Part shown: piece after piece, positions 1 to 6,995 of the stretch
How positions within the stretch are numbered: the stretch's first letter is position 1
Layout of the letters: each line of letters opens with the position of its first letter
NCBI GenBank assembly: GCA_021809235.1
Contig: JAKBAG010000056.1
Coordinates: 1 to 13,937, forward strand
DNA: 13,937 nucleotides
Source: Acidobacteriota bacterium
GTDB lineage: Bacteria; Acidobacteriota; Terriglobia; Terriglobales; Acidobacteriaceae
Reading direction: 5' to 3'
Position numbers and translations under genes: made by a program
The notes under the pieces: model-generated
What the model saw: only the letters and a program-made list of their open reading frames with translations
Told to the model about the DNA's origin: nothing
Database searches by the model: none

Positions 1-938
1 CGCTGCAGCTGGAAGCTGAGGATGGTTTCCGCAGGAACCTTCACGGTTTTGCCGTGGGTCAGCACCTGGGCGCCCAGACCACCCAGACCGCCGGCAAGAG
101 CGCCGATGGCAGCACCACGACCTCCGCCAAAGGCGGCGCCGAGCAGCGAGCCGAGAGCCAATCCGCCGCCGCCGAACAGTGCGGTGCGCTTATTCATACC
201 CAGGCCTTGCTGGCCTCCAACCGAGCTGGAGTCCACCAGATAGGTCATGCCGTTGACCTGGATGGAGTAGAGATCAAGGGCGTAGGCCTGCCCGTGAATG
301 CCGCCCTGCGAAGCGTCGACAACCTGCAGTTTGGCGCGCGTGCCGGCAGGAATGCTGATGGAGCCCATGCTGTCCCGCACGTTGTTCTGGATGGTGGCGT
401 CGTACTGCATGCCAGCGGTGTCCTTGGTGGTGTCGATGGGCGCGTCGGTGCGGACCTCAATGGGTGTGCCGGAGGGGATGATGATCGAGTTTCGGCTGGT
501 AGCCGTGTGTCGTCCGTAGCCTGCCATGGCTCCGTTGTTCATGGCACTGGCAGGTCCCATGTTGGCGGTGGTCATGGGCGAAGAAGGCGAAGCCTGCTCC
601 GCAAAGATGATGGTGGTGACATCGGAAATCGGGAAGACGTAGGAGATGCCGTTTTCTCCATTAAATGGCAGCTTGGTGATGCCGATGAGCTGTCCTTTAT
701 AGGCATGGCCACTGCGCAGGGTGATGTGGTCGGCGAGGTTGGAAAAGACGATCGACTGCACCTGAGCCATGGGAAAGGTGTACTGAATGCCCTGCATATC
801 CTTGAAAACGAGCTTGCCGCCAGGAGCTCCAGAGAAGGTTCCGGAGTAGCTACGGCCATCGTGGAGAACCACGATGTCGGCAAAGGATGCGGTAGAGAAG
901 GCGAACAGCAGCGCGAGGACGACAGCCAGTTTTTTCAT
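1..938 (-). CDS. Secreted glycine-zipper protein with a duplicated N-terminal module (partial, C-terminus off the left edge)
   Basis: Read from the ATG at 938, 312 codons stay open to the window edge, so the C-terminus is missing. Residues 1-20 form a Sec signal peptide (MKK, hydrophobic core, SFA before D21). Residues 22-65 and 72-112 are two copies of one module, with pattern L-x-x-G-x-x-Y-x-G near the start and G-I-x-Y-x-F-P-x-x-x-V-x-x-I-x-F at the end. After a Met/Asn/Gly-rich linker, residues 152-235 contain two IPxGT turns (IPSGT 154-158, IPAGT 196-200), similar to those in TrbI/VirB10-type beta domains. Residues 254-293 are a glycine zipper (G-rich, spaced small residues) that could insert in or pack against a membrane. 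It ends with VPAETILSFQL before the edge. An AAGGAG lies 13 bases upstream of the ATG, a rather long spacing. The function is unknown; an envelope protein is the best guess. Signal peptide and duplication are seen directly; location is inferred. Confidence 0.85.
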   Translation of the reverse strand, partial: MKKLAVVLALLFAFSTASFADIVVLHDGRSYSGTFSGAPGGKLVFKDMQGIQYTFPMAQVQSIVFSNLADHITLRSGHAYKGQLIGITKLPFNGENGISYVFPISDVTTIIFAEQASPSSPMTTANMGPASAMNNGAMAGYGRHTATSRNSIIIPSGTPIEVRTDAPIDTTKDTAGMQYDATIQNNVRDSMGSISIPAGTRAKLQVVDASQGGIHGQAYALDLYSIQVNGMTYLVDSSSVGGQQGLGMNKRTALFGGGGLALGSLLGAAFGGGRGAAIGALAGGLGGLGAQVLTHGKTVKVPAETILSFQLQ

Positions 939-965
939 AATTCTGAGACAGCTCCTTGCAAAATG

Positions 966-986
966 GTGGCGTGTTGGGTGCCACCC
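966..986. terminator. Short hairpin upstream of the glycine-zipper gene
   Basis: GGTGGC (966-971) pairs with GCCACC (981-986) around a 9-base loop. Read on the minus strand it is followed by ATTTTGC, so it could be a weak terminator for the peroxiredoxin transcript or a 5' leader hairpin of the glycine-zipper gene that begins 28 bases further on. The U-tract is short, so termination is uncertain. The rest of the 154-base gap (939-1092) shows no other clear element. Confidence 0.3.
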
Positions 987-1092
987 TGATTATCGCTCAG
1001 ACGCAGCCCATGCGGCGAAGGTTGTGTGCAGCATGGTCCTGTTTTCTGGGCTTGGGCGGAGCCTTTGGCCTGTGCTTTCTGGCAGGAGCCGC

Positions 1093-1770
1093 TTAGCGAA
1101 GCGTATGAGCAAAGAGCGCCTTCAGGACTGCGGAGGGTTCCGGCCGGACCCGGAAGTCGGCATGCGCCTCGGCAAAGCGGATGGTACCGCTTGTGTCGAG
1201 CAGAAATGTAGCGGGCATGGGCAGAGTCCAGGAGGATTCGCCGTTGAGAAACGGAAGATTGACCAGGATGGAACGCAGGTACTGCTGATGATAGTCGGGA
1301 ATGGAGTAGACCAGTCCGAATTGCGCTGCCAGTGCGGAGGCGGCATCGTGAAGCAGAGGAAAGGGAAGTCCATGCTGCTGCAGCGTAAAGTCGGACTGGC
1401 GCTGGGTTTGCGGGCTGATGGCAACGAAGAATGCACCGGCTGAGCGAATCTGTCCGTAGAGATCGCGCCAGGCTTCCAGCTCGGTCATGCAGTAGGGACA
1501 CCAGCGACCGCGAAAGAAGGTGAGGATCAACGGTCCAAGCGCCAGCAGATCTCGGCTGCGCTGGATGCGTCCAGCCGCATCGGGCAGGGCGAACTCCGGA
1601 GCCAGTGCCCCGACGGGCAGGATGCGATCTTCAATACCAGTGGCAAAGAGTTCGGCAACGGCTCGTTCCCCGATAGCCAGCCGTTCAGCGGGCACCAGGG
1701 TGCGGGTGTTGGCGGTGATGCTGTCGAGCTGCTCCTGAAGCGAAGTGTTCGAGTCCATGATGGAGTCCAT
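1093..1770 (-). CDS. Peroxiredoxin-like (AhpC/TSA, thioredoxin-fold) protein
   Basis: A 225-residue cytoplasmic protein with no signal peptide. It probably reduces peroxides or acts as a thiol oxidoreductase. Residues 1-50 are a helical N-terminal extension. The thioredoxin-like core starts around VGALAPEFALPD (53-64), the typical AhpC/TSA opening. The active-site segment is FFRGRWCPYC, with cysteines 91 and 94. This differs from the PxxxTxxC site of classical 2-Cys peroxiredoxins and matches the 'peroxiredoxin-like' branch whose members carry RGxWCPYC. A cis-proline-type MPATFLLD follows near residue 186, and GTIRFAEAHADFRVRPEP near the end is usual for the fold. The start is uncertain: ATG 1770 and ATG 1758 are in frame and neither has a clear ribosome binding site. 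It lies 48 bases downstream of the oxidoreductase gene on the same strand and is probably in the same operon. The oxidant and reductant partner cannot be told from sequence. Confidence 0.88.
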   Translation of the reverse strand: MDSIMDSNTSLQEQLDSITANTRTLVPAERLAIGERAVAELFATGIEDRILPVGALAPEFALPDAAGRIQRSRDLLALGPLILTFFRGRWCPYCMTELEAWRDLYGQIRSAGAFFVAISPQTQRQSDFTLQQHGLPFPLLHDAASALAAQFGLVYSIPDYHQQYLRSILVNLPFLNGESSWTLPMPATFLLDTSGTIRFAEAHADFRVRPEPSAVLKALFAHTLR

Positions 1771-1802
1771 GATTGGGCTGCATTGGGTCTGCGGAAGTGC
1801 TT

Positions 1803-1814
1803 CTCTGCGCAGAG
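1803..1814. repeat. 12-base palindrome in the oxidoreductase-peroxiredoxin gap
   Basis: CTCTGCGCAGAG is a perfect palindrome in the 48-base gap. Next to it, GAAG-TG-CTTC (1794-1803) forms a second small inverted repeat. In mRNA these could fold just upstream of the peroxiredoxin start and tune its translation; they could also be chance. Confidence 0.3.
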
Positions 1815-1818
1815 GCTG

Positions 1819-2949
1819 CTAGAGCGTTGGGAGTGGTGTGAGCGGGATGGTTCGACCGGTGCGGGCGGATTCCCGGGCAGCCGTCAGAATCTGCATGACG
1901 ATCAGGTTAGTGGGCAGCGAGGATAGATCATGACCGGGGTCAAGCTCGCCGTGAAGCACCGCGGCGAGGTAGTCGAGTGAGTTCTGCTGGTTGGCCACGA
2001 GGCGTGGAGCTTCATGCTCCTGCTCGGAGAGTTGCCCCTTGTAGCGGGTGCGCACGCGATTGTCAGCCTCGGTAATGAGGTAGCCATCTGTACCGTAGAC
2101 TTCCATATCCTTGCGGGCAAAGCTCCAGGTCCAGGATGGCTGCAGAACGGCCTGTGCGCCCTTGTATCGGACGATGATGGTGGCGTCATCGTCCACATTT
2201 GGATAGAGCTTGGGCTTATCCGTCATGGCGACGGCGGTCACGCTTTGCGGGGTCTGGCCATGCATGATGAGCGTCATCAAATCTGCCCCATAGCAGCCGA
2301 AGTCGAACATGGCTCCTGCGCCGGCCTGTTTTGGGTCAGTGAGCCAGCTCAGGAAGGTATGGCTGACGCCGATCTCCTTGGGGCCTTCGTGGCCATCATG
2401 TACGACTACGCGACGGATAGTGCCAAGCATGCCGTTATCCACTTCGCGCAAGGCCTCGGCATTGCTGGCATACCAGGTGGTCTCGTAGTTGACCAGGACG
2501 CGGATATGATCCTCGTGGGCGAGGCGACGGATGGCCAGCGCATCCTCCATGGTGGTGGAAAGCGGCTTTTCCACCATGGCTGCCGGAACGTGGTGGTGGG
2601 CTGCCACTTCAATAGCCTTGCGGTGATCGGCGATTGAGGTATAGACCAGGATTGCATCCGGATGGGTAGCCTCGATCATGCGCGCCTCGTCCGGGAAGAA
2701 AAGCGAGCTCGCGAGGTGAAATCGTTGGGAGTAGAGGGAAACGAGGTTCCTGTCCGGCTCGGCGATGCCGACCAGTGTGGCATGGTGGTTGCGGGCAAGT
2801 GCGCCGAACAGTCCCAGAGCATGATCGTGGACAAGGCCAACGACGGCAACACGGATGGGACGATCCGCAGGAACTGCCGGGGCCTGTGCGGATACTGTGG
2901 TTGCGGTGAGTACAGCTAGTAGCAGGACGGAAAGAGAACGGAAATTCAT
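1819..2949 (-). CDS. Gfo/Idh/MocA-family oxidoreductase with a Sec-type signal peptide
   Basis: A 376-residue protein of the NAD(P)-dependent sugar/inositol dehydrogenase superfamily. Residues 1-23 look like a signal peptide (MNFR, hydrophobic stretch, VSAQA), without the twin arginine that usually exports folded, cofactor-bound proteins. The Rossmann domain starts at IRVAVVGLVHDHALG (32-46); the usual GxGxxG loop is replaced by GLVHDH. The EKP motif (E127-K128-P129, in MVEKPLSTTMEDA) is intact. The C-terminal domain has the family GAGAMFDFGCYGADL segment (210-224). I chose ATG 2949: GGGAG lies 8 bases upstream and its ATGA overlaps the LOG-gene stop. A GTG at 2958 is in frame but abuts the GGGAG. 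Substrate unknown; related proteins act on sugars, inositols or glycans. It is the second gene of a LOG-oxidoreductase-peroxiredoxin run. Whether it is truly exported and still binds NAD is open. Confidence 0.9.
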   Translation of the reverse strand: MNFRSLSVLLLAVLTATTVSAQAPAVPADRPIRVAVVGLVHDHALGLFGALARNHHATLVGIAEPDRNLVSLYSQRFHLASSLFFPDEARMIEATHPDAILVYTSIADHRKAIEVAAHHHVPAAMVEKPLSTTMEDALAIRRLAHEDHIRVLVNYETTWYASNAEALREVDNGMLGTIRRVVVHDGHEGPKEIGVSHTFLSWLTDPKQAGAGAMFDFGCYGADLMTLIMHGQTPQSVTAVAMTDKPKLYPNVDDDATIIVRYKGAQAVLQPSWTWSFARKDMEVYGTDGYLITEADNRVRTRYKGQLSEQEHEAPRLVANQQNSLDYLAAVLHGELDPGHDLSSLPTNLIVMQILTAARESARTGRTIPLTPLPTL

Positions 2950-3542
2950 GATTGCCACTCCCGAAGGATCTGGATTGCATTCCGAGTGTCACTGGCGACG
3001 AGGATGCGCGCACGATTTTCTGATTTGAGGAATCCTTCGAGGACGGCGCGATCCAGAAATGCCAGCAACCCATCATAATACCCGAGTAGATTGACGAGAA
3101 TGCAGGGTTTGGCGTGAATGCCAAGCTGCAGCCAGGTGAGCGCTTCCATCAGCTCGTCGAGGGTGCCGAAGCCGCCTGGCAAGGCGAGTATAGCGTCGGA
3201 AAGCTCAAGCATTTTGGCTTTTCGCTCGTGCATGGTTTCGGTGTAGTAGAGGTTTTTCATGCGGACCAGCAGGGAGTGGGCAATCTCGCGGTCAGCCAGA
3301 ACGGCGGGTAGAACGCCTATCACCTCTCCGCCTTCGGCCAGAGCCCCGTCTGCCACCGCGCCCATCAGTCCAATGCTGGCGCCACCATAGACAAGGCCGA
3401 TGCCTTCAGCAGCAAGCATGGCACCCAGTTCCCGGGCTGCGTGCATGTAATTCGGGTGATGCCCGGGGGCAGAGGCGCAATAGACAACGACGCGAAAGCT
3501 GGACGACGGTGCAGAGGATGTGGGAAGTGGGGTGTCCGACAT
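2946..3542 (-). CDS. LOG-family protein (cytokinin riboside 5'-monophosphate phosphoribohydrolase type)
   Basis: A 198-residue cytosolic protein, the usual length for the family. The Rossmann-like fold carries the nucleotide-binding glycine loop VYGGASIGLMGAVADGAL (51-68), the MHERKAKM segment (104-111) and the hallmark PGGFGTLDE (122-130). LOG enzymes split the N-glycosidic bond of nucleoside 5'-monophosphates. In plants and some bacteria this releases active cytokinin; in most bacteria it probably acts on AMP-like nucleotides in housekeeping or detoxification. I chose ATG 3542 because conservation begins at FRVVVYCAS shortly after it; the frame stays open further upstream but that stretch runs into the divergent gap and has no family features. 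No good ribosome binding site is visible. It is first in the run, and its TGA overlaps the ATG of the oxidoreductase gene, so the two are probably translationally coupled. Older annotations of this family as lysine decarboxylase are wrong. Confidence 0.92.
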   Translation of the reverse strand: MSDTPLPTSSAPSSSFRVVVYCASAPGHHPNYMHAARELGAMLAAEGIGLVYGGASIGLMGAVADGALAEGGEVIGVLPAVLADREIAHSLLVRMKNLYYTETMHERKAKMLELSDAILALPGGFGTLDELMEALTWLQLGIHAKPCILVNLLGYYDGLLAFLDRAVLEGFLKSENRARILVASDTRNAIQILREWQS

Positions 3543-3691
3543 GGCTGCGATCAGATTACAAGAATCTGCCCGGAAGAGGCCGTGATGCCTGTGGGCTGCC
3601 GGCGCGGGCGGCCAGGGAGAGCAAAACGGGAAATCCACGGGACGGTACACTGGGACCGGGAGCATTTGAGAAAGGACAAGGGCGCAAGGCA
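3543..3691. promoter_or_regulatory. Divergent intergenic region between the LOG and helicase genes
   Basis: This 149-base gap must hold the start signals for both directions. It contains a perfect inverted repeat, CAGATT-ACAAG-AATCTG (3552-3568), 9 bases upstream of the LOG ATG: a possible operator or leader hairpin. A second GC-rich inverted repeat, GGCTGCC (3594-3600) with GGCGGCC (3607-3613), has one G-T pair. I see no convincing -35/-10 pair. AAGGG (3678-3682) is the likely ribosome binding site for the helicase TTG. Confidence 0.4.
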
Positions 3692-6595
3692 TTGCAGGAG
3701 CGGATCAACAAGTTGAATGTGGAGCAGCGAGCGGCGGTAGAAACAACCGAAGGTCCGCTGCTGATTCTGGCCGGAGCGGGATCGGGGAAGACGCGTGTGA
3801 TTACGCACCGGATTGCCTGGCTGATTGAGGAAAAAGGTGTGGCTCCGGATGCGATTCTTGCGGTGACATTTACAAACAAGGCAGCGCGCGAGATGGAGGA
3901 GCGCGTGGAGCGTCTGCTGGAGCGGGGATCGCTGAGCAAGCCGACGATTGCCACCTTCCATTCGCTGTGCGTACGCATGCTGCGCCGGGATATTGAGTCG
4001 CTCCGTATTGGTACAGGACCGGAGGCGGGACTGACCCGGAGTTTTGCCATCTACGATGAGAGCGACCAGCAGGCGATTGTGAAAACCATCATGAAGCGGC
4101 TCGGGTTAGATACCAAGCAGTTGACGCCGCGAACGGTTCTGGGAAAAATTTCATGGGCCAAGAGCCACATGATTGATCCGGAGGAGTATTACCTGGGTTC
4201 GTCGGATCCTGGATCGGAGCGGATCGCCCATATTTATGCCAGTTACAAGGCAGAGCTGAAGAAAAACAATGCACTCGATTTTGATGATCTGCTGCTGGAG
4301 ACGGTGCGGATGCTGAAGGCCTCCAGCGAGGTTCGCGAGCGATATCAGCGGCGATATCGATACCTGCTGGTAGACGAGTATCAGGACACGAACCGGCCGC
4401 AGTACGAGTTGATGAAGCTGCTGGCAGGGGAGCGGCACAACGTCTGTGCCGTGGGCGATGAAGACCAGTCGATCTATAGCTGGCGTGGCGCCGATATTCG
4501 GAACATTCTGGAGTTTGAAAAGGATTTTCCGGATGCAAAGATCATCCGCCTGGAGCAGAATTACCGTTCGACGCAGGTGATTCTGGAGGCGGCCGGTGCG
4601 GTGGTGGCCAACAATGCCCAGCGCAAGGGCAAGAAGCTATGGACGGAGCGCGAGGGCGGTTCCCTGATTGGCTACTACGAGGCGCCGGATGGCGAAAATG
4701 AGGCACTGTTTGTTGCAGACCGTGTGAATCGGTATCTCCGCGAAACGGAGCGGGATGGGGAGAGCGGCACAGGTCGCTGCGCAGTACTGTACCGCACGAA
4801 CTCCCAATCGCGACTGGTGGAAGAGGCGCTTCGTCGCTACGGCATCCAGTACACGATGGTGGGCGGATTCAGCTTCTATGAACGGGCAGAGATTCGAGAC
4901 ATGCTGAGCTACCTGAAGCTGGTACAGAATCCGCATGATTCGATCGCGTTGCAGCGCGTGATCAATACCCCGGCACGTGGCATTGGCAAGACGACGCTGG
5001 AGGCACTGGAGCGACTGGCGCTGGAGACAGGAATCTCCACCTGGGAGGCCATGAAGCAGGCCATCACCGGGCAACTGGTTCCGGCGCGAGCCACAGTGGC
5101 CCTGCAGGGATTTCGACGGCTGGTGGAGGATGCCCAGGCGATTCTGCAGCCGGATTTTGCCGCACGGCTGGAGGCGGATCTGGCGGGTGCTGATTCGGAC
5201 CTGAGTGCGAGCTCCGATGCGGAAGGGGATACTGGATTCGACTTTGGCAGCCAGGCGGCAGCGATGGATGCGGAGAATGCGGAAGAGGTGCAGGGTGGCG
5301 ATGCGGCTTTCGACTTTGGTGCGCAGACGGGCAGCGCGCAAGCCGCCCTGCTGTTTGATGCCGCGAGCCTTTCGCCATTTGCGCAAAGCAGTGCGCGACG
5401 CAGCCGAAGCGATTCGAGGGTAGGGGCAGGCAGATCCGTGGGCAAGGCAGACGGCAGGGTCGGCTCAGAGGCGGCAGCGGATGCTGCGCCACCTGCGGAA
5501 GCGTCAGGAGTGGAGGGATTTCGTACCCCGGGTGAGCGCGGAACATTGCCGGAGCTGATCCGTTTTCTGATCGACCGGAGCGGCTATATCAAGGCGCTCG
5601 AGGCGGAAGGAACTCCGGAGGCCGTAAGCAGGATTGAAAACCTGAAGGAGTTGGCCAACGCCGCACGCGATGCTGAGGAGCGCGGGGAATCCCTGTCGGA
5701 GTTTCTGGATCATGCGGCTCTGGTGTCTGATACGGATCAATTCAAGGCCGATGCGCGAGTCACGCTGATGAGTCTGCATGCAGCCAAAGGATTGGAGTTT
5801 CCGCTGGTCTTTCTGGTCGGGATGGAAGAGGGATTGTTTCCCCACTCTCGGTCGTTGCAGGATCCGGATGCGCTGGAAGAGGAGCGCAGGTTGTGCTATG
5901 TGGGCATGACTCGAGCGATGGATACGCTGGTGATGAGCCGGGCCCAGTATCGGCGGCGCTATGGCAATGACATGCCGGAGGCGACGATCCCATCGCGATT
6001 CCTGGAGGAGATTCCATCGTCGCTGGTGGAGGATCTGGGGTCTCCCTGGCGCAGCAACGGTGCCGTGCGTTCCGGAGGCCGGTCCGGATCTCAGGATGGC
6101 TGGCCGGACGCACGATACGGGGAATCCGGGGAGAGGCATTATCGCTACGAGGATGAGGATCAAAGCGCGAGCGAAGTGGTAGGAAGACCGCCGATGCAGG
6201 GCCGACCGGGCATGCGGGCGACGCCGTATCCGCCGGCATCGCGGAGCACCAGTGGTGGATTGAACAGCCGCTGGACCGGAACCGTGGTGACACCTGCAGC
6301 GAAACCGCATGGAAATCCTGTGCAATCTGAGGATTCACTGGACAATATTGCCAAGTTCTTTGGCGGCAGGACGATGATGCCCAGCGCGAAGGTGCCGCGA
6401 CCCAAACTGGAGGTGGCCCCGGTAACGGGAGCTGCAGGATTGCAGCGGGGTAGCCGAGTGCGGCATGGAAAGTATGGGGAGGGGACCGTGCTGATGCGTG
6501 AAGGAGACGGCGAAGATGCCAAGCTGACGGTCCACTTTGCCCGCTTTGGGGTGAAGAAGCTGGTGGAACGGTTTGCGCAACTGGAACGGTTATAG
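3692..6595 (+). CDS. pcrA: UvrD/PcrA-type superfamily 1 DNA helicase with a large disordered insertion
   Basis: An ATP-driven 3'-5' DNA helicase for nucleotide excision repair, mismatch repair and conflict clearance; 967 residues against about 720-750 usually. All SF1A motifs are present: Q motif LNVEQRAAV (8-16), Walker A AGAGSGKT (27-34), TFTNKAA, DEYQD (228-232), GDEDQSIYSWRGA, LEQNYRST, SLHAAKGLEF (694-703) and YVGMTRA (736-742, arginine finger R741). The C-terminal 50 residues are the Tudor-like RNA polymerase/DNA-binding domain (VRHGKYGEGTV). Extra length lies in two places: residues about 488-617 inside subdomain 2B, and a Gly/Ser/Arg-rich linker (about 785-915). The 2B insertion is acidic first, with two FDFG copies (516-519, 540-543), then basic (RRSRSDSR from 569). 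The start is TTG 3692, with AAGGG 9 bases upstream and the family N-terminus right after it. The frame is open to 3509 but that overlaps the LOG gene and looks non-coding. Choice between pcrA and uvrD names is by convention. Confidence 0.95.
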   Translation: MQERINKLNVEQRAAVETTEGPLLILAGAGSGKTRVITHRIAWLIEEKGVAPDAILAVTFTNKAAREMEERVERLLERGSLSKPTIATFHSLCVRMLRRDIESLRIGTGPEAGLTRSFAIYDESDQQAIVKTIMKRLGLDTKQLTPRTVLGKISWAKSHMIDPEEYYLGSSDPGSERIAHIYASYKAELKKNNALDFDDLLLETVRMLKASSEVRERYQRRYRYLLVDEYQDTNRPQYELMKLLAGERHNVCAVGDEDQSIYSWRGADIRNILEFEKDFPDAKIIRLEQNYRSTQVILEAAGAVVANNAQRKGKKLWTEREGGSLIGYYEAPDGENEALFVADRVNRYLRETERDGESGTGRCAVLYRTNSQSRLVEEALRRYGIQYTMVGGFSFYERAEIRDMLSYLKLVQNPHDSIALQRVINTPARGIGKTTLEALERLALETGISTWEAMKQAITGQLVPARATVALQGFRRLVEDAQAILQPDFAARLEADLAGADSDLSASSDAEGDTGFDFGSQAAAMDAENAEEVQGGDAAFDFGAQTGSAQAALLFDAASLSPFAQSSARRSRSDSRVGAGRSVGKADGRVGSEAAADAAPPAEASGVEGFRTPGERGTLPELIRFLIDRSGYIKALEAEGTPEAVSRIENLKELANAARDAEERGESLSEFLDHAALVSDTDQFKADARVTLMSLHAAKGLEFPLVFLVGMEEGLFPHSRSLQDPDALEEERRLCYVGMTRAMDTLVMSRAQYRRRYGNDMPEATIPSRFLEEIPSSLVEDLGSPWRSNGAVRSGGRSGSQDGWPDARYGESGERHYRYEDEDQSASEVVGRPPMQGRPGMRATPYPPASRSTSGGLNSRWTGTVVTPAAKPHGNPVQSEDSLDNIAKFFGGRTMMPSAKVPRPKLEVAPVTGAAGLQRGSRVRHGKYGEGTVLMREGDGEDAKLTVHFARFGVKKLVERFAQLERL

Positions 6596-6690
6596 GGCAA
6601 CAGCAGGAAAAGGAAGCCTGTTATCCTGATTGCTGAGCTGAAAATGAAACCGGCAGAAGTGCAGCCGGGCAAGAATCGAAAGAGAGAAGC

Positions 6691-6846
6691 ATGGCGAACA
6701 CAAAGAAGGTGGAAGACAAGCTGGAACGCAAGAAGCTGAAGCGGGATGCACGCAAGAAGGCTGCACCAAAAGGGCCTCGCACGGGGGCCCGCGGTTCGAA
6801 TAAGGCCACGGTGAAGAAGCTGGCGCGCGGTCAGTCGAAGCGCTAG
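6691..6846 (+). CDS. Small, very basic 51-residue protein of unknown function
   Basis: ATG 6691 to TAG 6846 encodes 51 residues with 13 Lys and 7 Arg against 4 acidic residues, a net charge near +16. It has no cysteine, no aromatic residue and no membrane segment. The N-terminal half (KKVEDKLERKKLKRDARKKA, 5-24) would form a charged amphipathic helix; the second half (PKGPRTGARGSNKATVKKLA, 26-45) looks extended. Purine-rich GAGAGAAG precedes the ATG, a weak ribosome binding site. It is 95 bases after the helicase stop on the same strand, so it could be co-transcribed. A hairpin follows 15 bases after its stop. Composition suggests nucleic-acid or ribosome binding, which is inference only. I do not recognise a named family. 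A chance ORF is possible, but the start, the strongly biased composition and the following hairpin favour a real gene. Confidence 0.6.
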   Translation: MANTKKVEDKLERKKLKRDARKKAAPKGPRTGARGSNKATVKKLARGQSKR

Positions 6847-6861
6847 TATCCGGAAGACCCT

Positions 6862-6889
6862 GTGGGGCGGCGTTCCTGTGCCGCTCCAC
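6862..6889 (+). terminator. GC-rich hairpin after the 51-residue ORF
   Basis: GTGGGGCGGC (6862-6871) pairs with GCCGCTCCAC (6880-6889): ten pairs including one G-T, loop of 8. No T-tract follows (next bases GAACCTCCCCC), so it is not a classical intrinsic terminator. It may be a Rho-independent site of low efficiency or a 3'-end stabilising structure. The remaining bases to the permease gene show no clear promoter. Confidence 0.45.
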
Positions 6890-6995
6890 GAACCTCCCCC
6901 GCCTGATTTATATTCGGACAGACAGATTTCCCAGCGGCAGCACGTTGACCGAGCCAGGATGGACGATGGCGGTTGACTAAGGCTGTGCATGAGAA

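Noticed and set aside
54..989. A 311-codon plus-strand open frame
   Set aside because: It lies opposite the glycine-zipper gene, whose minus-strand frame has a signal peptide, internal repeats and a normal start. The plus-strand product is Gly/Asp/His-rich with no family features.
935..1501. A 188-codon minus-strand open frame
   Set aside because: It overlaps the peroxiredoxin-like gene in another frame and lacks recognisable domains.
2014..2637. A 207-codon plus-strand open frame
   Set aside because: It is antisense to the Gfo/Idh/MocA gene, and its product has no recognisable motif.
3509..3691. A 61-codon N-terminal extension of the helicase from an ATG at 3509
   Set aside because: It overlaps the start of the divergent LOG gene, has no family character, and the TTG at 3692 has a ribosome binding site and the conserved N-terminus.
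3543..3692. A 50-codon N-terminal extension of the LOG protein
   Set aside because: The stretch lies in the divergent gap, would add residues absent from the family, and conserved sequence begins only after ATG 3542.
5234..5320. The two FDFG-coding stretches as a DNA-level tandem repeat
   Set aside because: Only about 11 bases are shared and the flanks differ, so this is a protein-motif repeat and not a tandem DNA repeat.
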